DNA of 64,000 nucleotides from Anthonomus grandis grandis. Its lineage: Eukaryota > Arthropoda > Insecta > Coleoptera > Curculionidae. A program made the translations under genes and the position numbers. Position 1 is the stretch's first letter. The number at the start of each line of letters is the position of its first letter. The stretch spans positions 20,067,167-20,131,166 of the forward strand of contig NC_065547.1 of the NCBI RefSeq assembly GCF_022605725.1, in the 5' to 3' direction. Below, in pieces: positions 1 to 11,458 of the stretch. The notes under the pieces were generated by a model. That model was not told the origin of the DNA. It saw only the letters and a program-made list of their open reading frames with translations, and did no database searches.

Positions 1-271
1 TAATGAATTCTTTAGTTACTTCATTAAGATCCTCTTCTATAAACTGAAACCTTCCATCATTCTAAAGAGACTTTAAAGTGGCAATAATATGTGTTTTTTC
101 ATTTTTCAGAACTAACCTCAATTAAGATAACTTGCTCATGGTGGATTTATGGGTATTATACATTGCTTTTCAATTTATAACAGCAATTTTCCACTAACGA
201 GTTGAGCTATTTTTTGAAGCACCAACCTTAGCAAGAATGCCTTTTCTGTTCTCTAAGAGAAAAGAATATAA

Positions 272-864
272 TATACCGGGACACAGGAAAAAGGGAACAC
301 TTAATTAGTTTTTTTACTTTTTTAAGATAAATAAATGAAATTTGGTATATCGATAGAATAGTTATAAGAGTATCTTTTCACATATTTTGTGATCAGGTTT
401 ACCAGGAAGAGACACTAGGTTTTTTTATTTTAAATGGGACAAAATAATATTTATTGTATTTTATTACTTAATTCTTTTACACGCCTATTTAAAATTTTCA
501 ACCCTGTATTTTTGGCATTTACTTTATTCTTTTAAGTAGCACGTTATTATAAACAACTTTTGAAATGCAGTTTTTCAGAAATACTGTCAGTAAACATTTC
601 AAATATTAGTGACCACTAAAATTCTCTCAAAAAACTGCGGAAAATTTATTTGAATGACAAATAATAATTGCACTTGACAAGATGTCATGTATTATGTCAG
701 TTGAAAAAAAGGGGGCTTATTAATCAACCGATTTAAAAAAATAATATTAAATTATTGAAAAAAAAAGTTATTCCCAATATCACGCTATTTAAAAAAATAT
801 ATATATAAACTATTTATAAAAAATAGTTATTAAGTGTTCCCTTTTTCCTGTATCAGCTGGTATA
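272..864. mobile_element. Non-autonomous TIR element (593 bp)
   Basis: Inverted ends of about 35 bp: TATACCGGGACACAGG on the left and its counterpart ending CAGCTGGTATA on the right, both followed inward by AAAAAGGGAACACTTAAT or its complement. TA dinucleotides flank both ends, as in mariner/Tc1 insertions. No coding capacity. A second copy of one end, in opposite orientation, lies at 48690-48889 and shares the inner sequence around TTTGGTATATCGATAGAATA. Confidence 0.75.
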
Positions 865-1840
865 TAACAAGAGTTCCCTGATGATGAGTGGATGAGTGAT
901 GAGTGGATACCTGATGAGAATTGGTCATCTGAAAATGATTTTCTTGGTTTTGGCAAAAATGAAAAATAACTGTGTTGTAACAGAATCTGCTGTTTTAACG
1001 GAGACCATCAACACCTTTGACTCAGCTGAGGGAACATTAGGGTTATTATAATTAAAGGCAGCAAAATGGTTGGAACAAACTTTAAAGTTATTGCAATATT
1101 TAATCAATTGACCTGGCATACCTCCATACATGGTTTCTTTATGGGGTTTATAGGAAATGTGAAAAAATATTTATTTTTATAAGTCCCTAGATAATTAATA
1201 ACATAGATATTCTTACACAATATTTACATGGTAGTTTTATTCTAGTCCTCTCTAGAACCCTTTATCTAGAAAACTTACTCTATTTCATATTATATTTCTT
1301 TGTATGCCCTAATTCCATAAAAAATAAAATTTCCAACTAGAAATTACGGTAAATAGAGAGCCATTAATTTAAATAATATTTTTTTTACCACACCTTCACA
1401 AAACTAAAAATAAAAAAAGTCAACGTCAAAACGGTCAAGTGTGTCACCAATATCATTACGGTCAAATTTTCCTATGTCAAATTCCCTTTAAGATGGCCAC
1501 GGTCCGAAATTCCGCTTTGGTGAAATCAAATTTCACGTGGCTGTTAAAACGTATGTCGCTCGACTTATTTTAAAAGTGATTTTCTAAGTCGCCAATGGTT
1601 TGCCGTTCTTCGAATATATGATATGTTTAATATAAATATTTTTTATTTTCAGCCGTTATTTTACTGAATTTTAATTGCGGATATTTAAATAACATGTCTT
1701 AAAATCCCGACAAACAGTTTTGGCATTATGTCAGAAAAAAATAATATTGATAAAAATGTAAGTCCATCAAGAAAAAATTACCCCTCAAAAATTCAATACC
1801 GAAAGCTAAATTTAGTTTACTTATTTAAAAAATATTTTAG
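865..1840. other. Intronic stretch without a recognised gene
   Basis: AT-rich. It holds a short imperfect repeat of GATGAGTG units (about 880-920) and an unassigned minus-strand open frame of 68 codons (925-1131) with no motif I know. The exon preceding exon A was not recognised here. Confidence 0.4.
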
Positions 1841-2162
1841 GTGTTTTTCAAACTTTGGTAGAAAAACATTTTCCTGCTCCGGACCGAAATAGAATTCACA
1901 AACTACTAGGTATTGGAGGTGCTGGAGACTACAAAAAATCAGTAAATGGTAATTCAGAAGAGGGAAGTTCGGCCCTAAAAAGAAAACCAGTAAGACAGGC
2001 GGCACAGAGAGCCGTAAAAAGAAATAAATGGTCTACTTCTGATAGTGAAAATAGCGAGAAAAGTGATTCCGATTTCCAAATGTCGGACAACGAGAGTGAA
2101 ATTTCCGATGGGCAAACTGATTCTAACCAAAGCAGTGATTTTAATCCGTTTAACTCTGACAG
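1841..2162 (+). CDS. sno: strawberry notch exon A: linker with acidic/serine-rich tail
   Basis: About 107 residues, entered two bases into a codon (acceptor AG at 1839-1840, donor GT at 2163). It begins with a conserved-looking block (VFQTLVEKHFPAPDRNRI), then a basic patch (KRKPVRQAAQRAVKRNKW) that could be a nuclear localisation signal, then a Ser/Asp/Glu-rich stretch ending FNPFNSDS across the splice. This acidic linker separates the two helicase halves in the family. The TTG at 1855 is not a start: the open frame continues upstream to the splice site. The exon ends in phase 2 and joins exon B to make a serine codon. Assignment rests on correct joining to exons B and C rather than on strong conservation of this part. 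The preceding exon was not found in bases 1-1840. Confidence 0.82.
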
Positions 2163-2284
2163 GTAGGTAAGTGTGCGTTTGTCGAAAAAAAGCAAGTCTT
2201 GCGTATGTTATATCACATTAAATATTCAAATCTTACAGTATTTACTCAGCGATTGGTATATTGTTGGGTTTAGGGATTACCTAA

Positions 2285-2325
2285 ATACCGACGTTTCGCG
2301 AAATTTATTTGCTTCTTCAGGGCAC
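2285..2325 (-). ncRNA. Weak hammerhead-like core
   Basis: Read on the minus strand: CTGAAGA (2320-2314), a six-pair hairpin with one bulge (2313-2298), then GAAAC (2297-2293). This is the CUGANGA / stem II / GAAA core of a hammerhead ribozyme. The outer stem does not pair well in this copy, so it is either degenerate or a chance match. It resembles the better examples at 24103-24139 and 49734-49775. Confidence 0.3.
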
Positions 2326-3074
2326 TGAAATGTCAAGTAACATTTAAGAAGAATTAGGTAGTATTATTGAAGTAAGAGCGTGATAATGATTACTTGTTTT
2401 TAATAGAATATAAAACGGATAAAAAGACTAAGCTTTATCATTTTCATATGATACAATGCAGATAAATTATTAAGACCTTAAGATGGTCTTAACTTATCCA
2501 TTTTCTTTGTTTTGGACATGTCACGCAAAATTTAGAAATTCAAAAAGATTTAAAAAAAATATTCAATTTATAAATTACAAAGCGATATTAAATAATAAAA
2601 GAATAGAAACCAATCAACTTTTGTTTCAAAGTTTTTTCTAATCTTATGCTAACCCCTGTCGGTATAGACGCAAATGGAAGAAATAAACGTTTGAATAAGA
2701 ATTTGAGTAATCGAAAGTCGCATACAATATCAATGTTTTTTTGAAAAGCTTTGAAGCTTTTGAGGCCTTAAAATGATTTTTTGGGTTATTACTTGAATAT
2801 TGTAATTTGTTCTTGACAGTTCAGTGTTCCAAGCGGCATGAAATAATTTTAGCTATTTAATTGGTCTAAGCCAATTCTCGTTTCTTAATCTTCGCGGATT
2901 TTTGAGCTTTTTTTAACAGGAAATTGTGCTTAATCTTAAATCCTTTTTACTAATTAAAAACGATTAGTATTAATGATTAGTATGTTTGTTTGACGCACTA
3001 GTGCGTAAAAAAATCGTCAAAAAATATTTTAACTGGTAAATAACTTTATTATTTACCAATATAAAATTTATAAT
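2326..3074. other. Intronic stretch, nothing recognised
   Basis: AT-rich sequence between the hammerhead-like core and the LINE tail. No open frame, repeat or structured element that I can support. Confidence 0.5.
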
Positions 3075-3729
3075 GTCACACTACCAAGATTAACTCATGT
3101 TGAAGATTTGGGAGTCATTTTTGATCGCTCACTTTCATTTCATTTGCATATCCAAGATATCATAAAAAGAAATTATAAAATGCTGGGTTTTGTTGTCTGG
3201 AAGTATCCATTGTTTAAGAATATCTATAGCATTAAACTCCTGTACTTTATCCATGTTCGTTCAATTTTGGAATATACTTCCCAATTCTGATCACCATACT
3301 ATCAGGACCATATTCAAGAGCTTGAAAATATACAGCGAAAATTGGTTAAATTCCTTTGGTTTAAATGCGAAAGAGTGTATCTGAAAATCGGCTTCTCACG
3401 TGATCGTTTGCTTGAAATATTTCAGGTAAAATCTTTAAAGGAAGAAAGGAATTCGGCAGAGCTACAATATTTATATAAATTAATTAATGGGTTAATTGAC
3501 TCGCCAGAGATTTAAATTTAAGTTTACATATTTCTAATGTTCCACTTCTAAATTTACACTCTTTGGCTCTCAGTTCAGTCTTCAAACTTTTTACCTTGCA
3601 AGGCCTAGAACCAATATTACAACATTTTCGCCTATTCATAGAGCTTGCAATACATACCACTCTATAGAGGATCAATACGATATATTTAACTGTAGCCTAG
3701 CCGAAATTAAAAAAATGCGTTTAGTTTAG
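3075..3729 (+). pseudogene. Jockey-like non-LTR retrotransposon, C-terminal tail of the reverse transcriptase ORF
   Basis: The translation shows HVEDLGVIFDRSLSFHLHI, a typical segment downstream of the catalytic RT motifs in jockey/R1-type LINEs. It continues through KNIYSIKLLYFIHVRSILEY, an in-frame TGA at 3288-3290 where the family has tryptophan, ELENIQRKLVKFL, and a C-terminal tail ending KKMRLV and a stop at 3727-3729. Only the last ~210 codons are present, the usual 5' truncation of a dead-on-arrival LINE copy. It lies in the intron between exons A and B, in the same orientation as the host gene. The catalytic YADD region is absent. Confidence 0.75.
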
Positions 3730-4063
3730 ATAATCTCGCTTTCTTTTTTTTCTAAGTATGTATTAATAATTTGTTATATCTATAATATTATTTTTATTTT
3801 GATAAGATGATTTCAGTTTTATATAGATCTTTTCCACTCTATTATTGGAGTTACTATGTTGAATGATGTAAATAAAATAATAATATAAGTAGAAAACATC
3901 TTTTAACCATTTCTTTTATTACTAAAGAAATATTCAAAAGATCCTTTTCATATAACGTGTCGATTTATATTAAATAAATATCAAATTTCGGATTTCTCTG
4001 TTCAACTCAAATTATTTAAAAAACAAATTAACGACTTACTACTTCGTGATCTGGTGGCGTGGT

Positions 4064-4113
4064 GTTGATAGATACTTATCTTTAGATAGATGTTGAGATA
4101 AGTATCTATCAAC
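4064..4113. repeat. Perfect inverted repeat, 18 bp arms
   Basis: GTTGATAGATACTTATCT at 4064-4081 and its exact complement at 4096-4113, with a 14 bp spacer. More GATA-type units follow to about 4205. It may be the end of a small TIR element; I could not find its borders. Confidence 0.7.
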
Positions 4114-4360
4114 ATAAGTTATATAATTGTCTAGCATATCATATAATTAAGTGACAATCTTCATTGTCTATCTACATAGATATCGATAGATTTTCTATAG
4201 ATACTTGATTACGTCATCTTGGTTTAAAATTATATTTATTGGGTATTTTTTGTTACAAAGCAGTATTTCAATATTCAATTTCGTTTTGAAATATTTATTA
4301 ATAGAACTTAGAAAAGTTGTTTTTTTCACAATACGAGATATAAAACTCCATTATTTTTAG

Positions 4361-4485
4361 TGATTCTGATAATGATCCTTGGAGCAGAAATAAAAAAAAA
4401 GGAAAAAAGCAGAAAAAATTGCCTAAGAAGCGACAGTCCACACAAGATAAATTGTCCGTATTACTTACGCAAAAAACTCACAAAG
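4361..4485 (+). CDS. sno: strawberry notch exon B: charged linker
   Basis: About 41 residues. Acceptor TTTTTAG ends at 4360 and donor GTTAGT begins at 4486. The product continues the acidic run (SDSDNDPWSRN) and then turns strongly basic (KKKGKKQKKLPKKRQ), a typical low-complexity nuclear linker. One base completes the AGT codon begun in exon A, and one G is left for exon C. Another frame gives a longer open stretch beginning at 4360, but only the frame used here splices in register on both sides. Separated from exon C by a 103 bp intron, short for this gene. Confidence 0.8.
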
Positions 4486-4588
4486 GTTAGTGTTAGCATT
4501 CCCTTATGCAAAAATAATACAACCATAGAAAATACACCCTACACAAACTACAATAATTGCTATTAAAAATTATTCATTTATTTTTTAG

Positions 4589-4771
4589 CTAAACAAAACG
4601 GTACAGGCATAAAGACATCAGCGCCTCCTATGGATGCTATTGAAAGGGCCTGTAGTATGAAGGAGGATTTATTACAAGCAATAGAAAGGTTAGGAGACAA
4701 ATTGCCGCCTAATACTCTTGATCAACTCATAGATGAATTGGGTGGGCCAGAAAATGTGGCTGAAATGACAG
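4589..4771 (+). CDS. sno: strawberry notch exon C: start of the C-terminal helicase-like region
   Basis: About 61 residues, from acceptor TTTTTTAG (to 4588) to donor GTATGA (4772). It encodes MDAIERACSMKEDLLQAIE followed by the block LPPNTLDQLIDELGGPENVA and EMTG, which is close to the vertebrate SBNO sequence as I know it. This block precedes the helicase C-terminal domain and makes the family call secure. The first two bases complete an alanine codon from exon B; the last G pairs with GT of exon D to give glycine. The intron after it is 9.2 kb and contains three mariner-type relics. Confidence 0.93.
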
Positions 4772-6040
4772 GTATGAACTAACTAACCGCATGTTTTATG
4801 TTAAAAATTTATTTTTAAGTTAAAATTTAATTTTATTAAAAAAAAAAAGAAAAAAGCTATCAAATATTATGAACTAAAAATTTAATAAGTAGCACGTTGT
4901 TAGTTCTAAAAATTAAGAGAAATCGTGTCAGGCAGTGTTTACCTAAAATGGTGGTGTCTCCGTGATTAATCCTGTTTCATGCTATAGAAACAACATAAGA
5001 AATAATACATTTTAAAGCAAAAATACACGATATCAAGATTTGAAATAATTTGATAAATATATTTTTTATCTTATTCAGTTGGTCATTTATTCGATTTTAC
5101 GATCGGTTATATAAAATAGTCGATTATATAAAATGGCTGTACCACCACCGGGTGGTACAGCGACCATTTTTTGACGACCAAATTTTGGTAATTCTTTAAA
5201 ATATTTGAAATATTCTTAATTTACGTTACCTTTTTTTAAGTAACCACAGCTTTCATTCCCTGCGCATTAAAATTCGTTCATATCACAAGTTGACCTTTAA
5301 TTGGCAAGTGACAGTTATAAGTGATTTTAATATATAGTTCACTCGAAGATATACTGTTGACTTCTACTACCATAAATCGATTAGAACATTAAGCCCCATT
5401 GTGCAACGTCCAACGTTTTTAAGAGCTGATAAAGGGAACAGCCTCGGCTTGAAAATTAAAGTATTAGTACAGGGTGGCCTACTATCGAAACCTGCCCATG
5501 GTTATCACATTTTCGTTTTAAATTAATTTTAACATTTTTTATTTTTTATTAAATCCACATTTTTTATTAAATTTATAATCCGGCTCTGACCACAAATATA
5601 ATAATTTTAATTTTCTTAATTTAAGGTCTTTTTATGACCCAACAAATAATTATGGTTTTATTGCGGTCAAAAGATCAACGGTATATCTTTTAAGTGAACT
5701 ATAACTATTCAATTAGTTGACTATGGATACCGCGGTAGAAATTCTTTTAGCTACGTGTGCTGGTATTGACAAATTGTGGACAATTGTGTGCATATTTATT
5801 TAACCTTTTTTGTTGTTGTCAATAACCATTAACTGTTTTTAATTGCATGTTATTGTTCTGCAGATAACGTTTTTTATTTCTTTAGATATTTTAGAAACAA
5901 GGAGAAAAACTGAAACACTTAATTTTTAAAATGTTTCAATATGGTTTAAAATGCATTAGATAATGCATGTTAGAGAAAGCAAACAATAATTATGGTCTGT
6001 TCAAACCTCGCGCGCTTTCATAAAGACGTAAGTACTCATC
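4772..6040. other. Intron after exon C: one hairpin, otherwise nothing recognised
   Basis: At 5130-5165 a hairpin is formed by GCTGTACCACC and its complement around ACC, extended by AAAATGG and CCATTTT with a small bulge. Two nearby TTATATAAAAT repeats precede it. No coding sequence is supported. Confidence 0.5.
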
Positions 6041-6335
6041 TACAGTGCACGTTTAATTTTATATTTGACAAAGTTATGTCAATCACCTCTTCACCTCTAG
6101 CTAATCTCCCTAATCCATGATTTGTCAAATGGGAACCCCCATAGTGTGACACATCATTGTAAGCAGCATTAAAATGTCGATTCAACAGTGCCAAAAAAAA
6201 ATAAAGCGGTTGACGTATCAGCGAATAGTGACCAAAAAGGTCGGGGAATAATGGATATTTTACCGACCTCAAACTTTGGTAGGTCAAATGGTTGACTAAT
6301 AGTGTCACATTATTTTAAATGGCAAATAATTTTCC
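6041..6335. repeat. Dispersed repeat, copy 1 (mariner-type end, non-coding)
   Basis: Starts TACAGTGCACGTTTAATTTT and ends near GTGTCACATTATTTTAAAT. A second copy starts at 58090 and shares a long nearly identical core (TCGATTCAACAGTGCC onward to CTCAAACTTTGGTA). Uninterrupted here; the second copy is split by an insertion of about 830 bp. Confidence 0.7.
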
Positions 6336-7139
6336 ATCTTACTTCGCCAAAAAAATTGATGCAAGTTGAAACGATTTACCAGTAAAAATGTATGGTAATA
6401 AACAGTTCATTGCGTCGAATGATCGATTTTCTTCAAGCAATTTGCGCGGAATGTAGCTCTGAGGGGTGCATTTTAGGACACATGTTTATAGAAAAAAAAT
6501 CTTATTTTAACTCCAACAATACGCTTTTAAAATATTTGCACCGAATTTAGCTCCAAAATCTGCAACCAACAAAATAACTATTTATTTTGGGTTTGTCCGT
6601 TTATAGTATTGCATTTGAAAATAAACATTATTATTATTATTATAGTGGCAGCCAAATAATTTTTGGGAAAATTTGTCTTTTTTATTGCGTCGTATGCACA
6701 GGTATGCCAGCCAAAATGTATTACCTTGACTGGTGATAAACATCAAATAATTTGTCATAATAAGTACACTGCATAAAATTCTAAATTAAAAAACTCAGCT
6801 ATGAGTTATACTATTGAACAAAAAGTACTAATGGTTAAATGGGAAATTTCAGATTTGTTTCCAGCTTTTTTTGCAAATAGGCGAATACCAGGAAAATCAA
6901 CAATTGAACACATAAGTGGATAAAAGTGTCATGTACCAAAATTGTTATTTCGAGATAAATGAGTTTAAAGTTTTTTAAATGGAACTTTTTTATCTTTTTT
7001 ATATTTTAAATTTAACACATGAGATATCTTACATATTCTTGCACTTTTTAATAGAAGGATTAATATTTAAAAGAAAAAAAACACTTTAAATGAACATAAC
7101 ACATTTATCCATTATAATTTGAATTAAAAGGATTTAAAA
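6336..7139. other. Intronic stretch, nothing recognised
   Basis: AT-rich, with a short ATT run near 6630. No supported feature. Confidence 0.5.
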
Positions 7140-7141
7140 TA

Positions 7142-9514
7142 CAGTGTGGCCCAAATTGGGTGTACATGTATGGGTATCTTGGAAACTATAAGAGATAAAA
7201 AATTGGCTAAATAGGGAAAGTTGTAGGCCATTTAGTTACCAATTAAGTGCCGCTTTCAGAATGATTTTATCTTTTTCCGATTTTGAAATATTTGGAAAAA
7301 ATCAAAAAGTTGCATTTTTGAAAAAGGGCTGTATTTTTTTTATTTCAACGTATTTTTAAAATCTGTAAAAACATTATAAGGACAACGCATACCTGAATTC
7401 AGTTTTTGTTTTCGACATTTCGGTTCTGAGATTCCATCCTCAACTTCTTTTTTCTTATGGCAGCCATTTTGTTTTTTTGCTAAATTAAAAAGATCTTTTT
7501 TTTCCCTTTGAAATGATGTATAACACTTTATGAAAATATTTTATGTTTACGTCAAAACATTAAATAGTTTATTTTTCGCGGAGTTGGCCACAAATGCGGA
7601 GGCCATGACTACGGATGCAATTTGTCGTATAAACAATTAATATTGTTTAATAATTTAGCGTCATTTACTGACAATTCTGCAAAATATTATTTATTTGATT
7701 TAACTTTTTATCTTGTTCATTTCATGTTTCTTGTTCTTGTTAGTGTTAAATAGTTTTTTCGTATCTAGTTCTTTTTAGTGAGTTTTGTCTAAAATTGTAA
7801 TTTCCAAAAATCGCCATGTAAAAAAATACCAGTGAAGAAAAATTTGACATATGGGAATGTTATATTACATGTAATAGGAATGCAAATCTTGCAATCGCCA
7901 GATATTTGGAACTGTATCCTGAGAGAAACTGCCAGGTCCAAGACTATTCGCTATGCTTGTCATGAACCTTAGAACTCATGAAAGTTTTGAAATACCAACG
8001 CCAGAAAATTATCAAAGGGACAATGAAGCTCGCGATGAAAACATTTTAGACCATTTTAATGCGAACCCAAAAACATTGACTCCAAAAGCTGCAACTGATA
8101 TGAATATACCAAGGACTACCATTCAAAGAGTTCTTAAAAAAAATATCGTCCATAAAAGCCTACTATTGTTCAAGGTTTAAAGGATACAGACTACCCAAGA
8201 CGATTAGAATTTTCAAACTGGTTTGTAAGGCAATGTCAAGAAATATCTAATTTCAGCAGGAAATTTATTTAGACCGACGAGACGTCTTTTAGCAACTGCG
8301 GAGTATTCAACAGGCATAATCGTTATTTTTGGGCTAGTGAAAATCCTCATGAAGTGGCTGAACGTAGGTTACAAGTAAGATTTGGATTTAATGTATGGTG
8401 TGGTATGTATGGTAAGTTAATTACCCACTCCACAAAATTATTTTCAAGTAAAATCCTATAATTGTTTTTAGATAATCACCTTATTGGGCCCTTTCTTTAT
8501 CACCAAATATTGACAGGTCAAAGATATTTAAATCTTTTGGAAGCGCAGATATTACCTACCGTGAAAGCTATAATACCTGAAGAACAAATACGGAGTGATC
8601 AGTGAAGTGTGGTCAACAAGACGGGTGTCCCGCACATAATACTCGGGACGTTCAAAATTTGTTAACGCAAGTATTTAACAATAAACTTATCGCGAACCGC
8701 GGTCCTGTAAATTGGCCAGCTAGGTCTCCAGATATTACACCCTTGGATTTTTATCTTTGAGGATATGTTACAAATGAAGTTTACGAGTTTAAACCACTCT
8801 CGAACAACTTGAGGACAGGGTTCAGACTGTCTTAAATAATATAAATAAAAATACCCTGCGCAAGGTAACTAGAAGTGTTTTAAAGAAATGTCAAAAATGT
8901 TTTAACAAAAATGGCCGTCATTTTGAATAGTTTCATTTAATATTATTGTTACAATTAGTTATTTATTTTATTTAGAAATTACGTAAAAGTATAAGTTAGC
9001 AAGTTAGTAAGTTAATAATAATTGTGTGTACGACAAAATGCCAATAAAAACCATGGACAACTCAGCGAAAAATAAACTATTTAATTTTTTGACGTAAACA
9101 TAAAATATTTTCATAAAGTGTTATACATCATTTTAAAGGGACAAAAAAGATCTTTTTAATTTAGCAAAAAAACAAAATGACCGCCATAAGAAAAAAGAAG
9201 TTGAGGATGGAATCTCAGAACCGAAACGTCGAAAACATAAACTGAATTCAGGTATGCGTTGTCCTTAAAAAGTTGTCCTAATAATGTTTTTACAGATTTT
9301 AAAAATACGTTGAAATAAAAAATACAGCTCTTTTTCAAAAATGCAACTTCCCGATTTTTTCCAAATATTTCAAAATCGGAAAAAGATAAAATCGTTCTGA
9401 AAGCGGCACTTAATTGGTAACTAAATGCCCTACAACTTTCCCCTTTTAACCAATTTTCTATCTCTTATAGTTTCCAAGATACCCATACATGTACACCCAA
9501 TTTGGGCCACACTG
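7142..9514 (+). mobile_element. Mariner-superfamily transposon with ~0.5 kb inverted repeats (2.37 kb)
   Basis: The ends are CAGTGTGGCCCAAATTGGG and its complement, each next to a TA (7140-7141 and 9515-9516), the standard Tc1/mariner target duplication. The inverted homology continues inward for about 500 bp on each side (roughly 7142-7640 and 9005-9514), with scattered substitutions. Between the arms lies a degraded transposase (next entry). The long TIRs are unusual next to the ~30 bp of classic mariners and give the element a fold-back layout. Confidence 0.88.
7817..8930 (+). pseudogene. DD41D-type mariner transposase relic
   Basis: Several frames together give a transposase outline. An N-terminal helix-turn-helix region (TSEEKFDIWECYITCNRNAN, 7830-7900) comes first. 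The part around the first aspartate (ETSFSNCGVFNRHNRYFW, about 8280-8335) lies before NPHEVAERRLQVRFGFNVWC. Then come QQDGCPAHNTRDVQNLL and WPARSPDITPLDF (about 8610-8755). Between the aspartate of QQD and that of TPLD there are 41 residues, the spacing of the DD41D group. At least four frameshifts or stops are present, so it is dead. A possible small intron-like interruption (8412-8471, GTAAGT to TTTTTAG) separates WCGMYG from NHLIGPF. Confidence 0.8.
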
Positions 9515-9585
9515 TATATTAAAAAAAAAACGATATTTATACAAAATAATTTATTTATTAAACTTATGACACAAAATAAACAGCT

Positions 9586-10035
9586 TTACTTAACTAATAA
9601 AATATTACTTAGTTTTTCTCTTTTTCTCGACTTTTTTTGAGTATCTTCCAAAATGTTTTCGTAAAACCACTTCCATTCGTCTTTAATAAATTTAAGTTGC
9701 TCACGCAAGTTGTTTATTTTTTCGGAGCTAATACTGCCTCGTTTTCCCTGGATTCTTCTCAATGTGAGATTATCTGTTGTTGTCACTACAATTTCCCTTT
9801 TTTAATATATCTACTTTTTGCAAAGGTGAGTTCTCGTCAACATTAGTTTTATACAAGTAGCTACCAAATTCATGTACTCGTATCCATTTAATATCATCCC
9901 TAAAATTAATTTTATTTCCTGCCGTGTTTATTTTTTTGTTAAATAAATGTAATTTTGTAGACAATTTCTCAAAATCATAAGAGAATTTTTCCATATTTAC
10001 ATATATAACACTGTTTTTAGTGCTCGTCGATTTAA
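9586..10035 (-). pseudogene. Unrecognised minus-strand coding remnant
   Basis: Two overlapping minus-strand frames (9770-10060 and 9586-9786) read as one product of about 150 residues broken by a frameshift near 9775. It is rich in charged residues (VIYVNMEKFSYDFEKLSTKL, then INNLREQLKFIKDEWKWFYE, ending in a basic tail with a stop at 9586). Composition and length suggest the C-terminal part of a transposon-encoded protein, but I do not recognise the family. It lies between a mariner end and a mariner-type terminal repeat. A host origin cannot be excluded. Confidence 0.35.
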
Positions 10036-10043
10036 TAAGACCA

Positions 10044-10235
10044 TATACAGGGTGTCTCACAACGAAACGACGCGATCGATATCTCGGAAACTAATTTTTC
10101 AGAAACTTTGAAAATTTGGCAACATGGCACAGGTGATGGGGGCCACACAACTAAAATATTTTGACAGTTGTGACGTTTCCGGTTATACCGGAAGTAGGTG
10201 TCAACTTCGTTATTTTAAATGGAACACCCTGTATA
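10044..10235. mobile_element. Short mariner-type terminal fragment or MITE (~190 bp)
   Basis: Bounded by ATACAGGGTGTCTCAC on the left and GGAACACCCTGTATAT on the right, which are inverted copies of the ATACAGGGTGT end common to insect mariner relatives. Non-coding, with a CCGGTTATACCGG palindrome inside. It may instead be the left end of the relic at 12024-13137, cut off by the element between them. Confidence 0.55.
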
Positions 10236-10879
10236 TTTTTAAATTTTTGGATTCCACATGAAATTCTAGGTATATTTTGTGTATAATGTCCTATACGTAA
10301 GGGTAACCTTTTTTTAAATATATTTATTTTTAATTTTTATGTGAAAAACTATGTTTATGAGCCCTAACATAATTACCGATTACTCCCTCTTAGTAGCCTT
10401 TATTTATTGGTTAGTTTTAGTTTTATTTTAAAGGAAGGACCACTTTAAAAGACTATTTTAATATTTGGCTAAAAAAAGATACAGGTGGGTCAAAAACTAG
10501 CATTAAAAATTAAAATGAAAAAATCTTAAAAAGTCAATTTTTTTAAATGGAAACCCCCTATTTTTATATTTTTTTCATAAAGATAATTAAAAATAAGGCT
10601 AACTTTATATAAGGTTATCTAGTCCAAAAATTAATATTTTCCGAAATATTGGCCGTTTAAATTTGGCCTAATATTAAAAGCCGAATAGTAACACGACTCA
10701 AGGATTGTTGATTAGTAGGCCATAACGGTTGTCATAGTAACTGCTAGAAGCGGCAGTAAGACAATGGATTATAACAGAAATGTCCACTTTTTAATTAAAT
10801 TACACTTTTATGAAGAAAAGTTAAATACCAAGTTACTTATAAATTTAATGCATATTAAGTTTAAATTTTTAATTCTGTA

Positions 10880-11307
10880 TCAATTTTTACAGGAGAAGGA
10901 TATTTAAATATTCTAGAAGGCTTGGATACAGAATATTTAATGAATTTACCATTGGCAGAACACCGAAACCTTTATTATCAACATGATGGTGCACCATCAC
11001 ACAGAACCCTTATGAGATTTTTAGACACATCATTTAATGGCAAGTGGATTGCTAATAACGGACCTATTTTGTGGCCTCCTCGTTCTCCGGATTTAACTGC
11101 TCTAGATTATTTTATTTAGGGAAGAATAAAGAATATTGTTTATTTCAATTTATTAACAACGCAGCAGGATTGTATGGAAAGGGTTAGACAAGCATTTGAA
11201 AGTTTATCTCCAGAGTCAATTAGAGCGGCAACCCATGATGAGCTAATTCGCAGATGTGAAAAATGTTTAGAAGTTCAAGGAGGAAATTTTGAACATTTGC
11301 CAAAATA
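10880..11307 (+). pseudogene. Transposase C-terminal half, D-D spacing of 39
   Basis: The translation gives YYQHDGAPSHRTLMRFL, then NNGPILWPPRSPDLTALDYF, an in-frame stop (TAG at 11117-11119) where the family has tryptophan, and a tail ending FEHLPK and TAA at 11305-11307. Between the aspartate of QHD and the final aspartate of TALD I count 39 residues, different from the 41 of the other mariner relics here. The N-terminal half is missing on this strand. Confidence 0.75.
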
Positions 11308-11339
11308 ACTTGTTACTTTGCCAACATGATGGTTTCTGT

Positions 11340-11458
11340 TTTTCCAGGAATTTATCGGCAAATATTTGGCATGTTCTCGATAAGACTTTGTTATATTCTC
11401 CATAGATAATAAACAAATTTAAATAATCTTCTTGTGTATAATTTAATCGCCCCGGCAT
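11340..11458 (-). pseudogene. Transposase N-terminus on the opposite strand
   Basis: Starting at 11458 on the minus strand: MPGRLNYTQEDYLNLFIIYG followed by EYNKVLSRTCQIFADKF. This looks like the first helix-turn-helix of a mariner-relative transposase (YT-ED-L--IYGE pattern). It points toward the C-terminal half at 10880-11307, so the two parts are tail to tail rather than in order, the result of an inversion or of duplication of the 5' end. Confidence 0.6.

Noticed and set aside
1728..1757. ATG with a short frame ending at a perfect donor (GTAAGT at 1758), possibly a first exon joined to exon A
   Set aside because: Exon A needs one base from the preceding exon, but this frame ends in phase 0; joining gives a stop within seven codons. 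Also, exon A is in the middle of the protein, so a start here is unlikely.
8412..8471. A GTAAGT...TTTTTAG segment inside the DD41D transposase as a true intron
   Set aside because: It would restore continuity between WCGMYG and NHLIGPF, but the surrounding gene has several other lesions, so a chance resemblance or an old insertion cannot be separated from a real intron; left as a note only.
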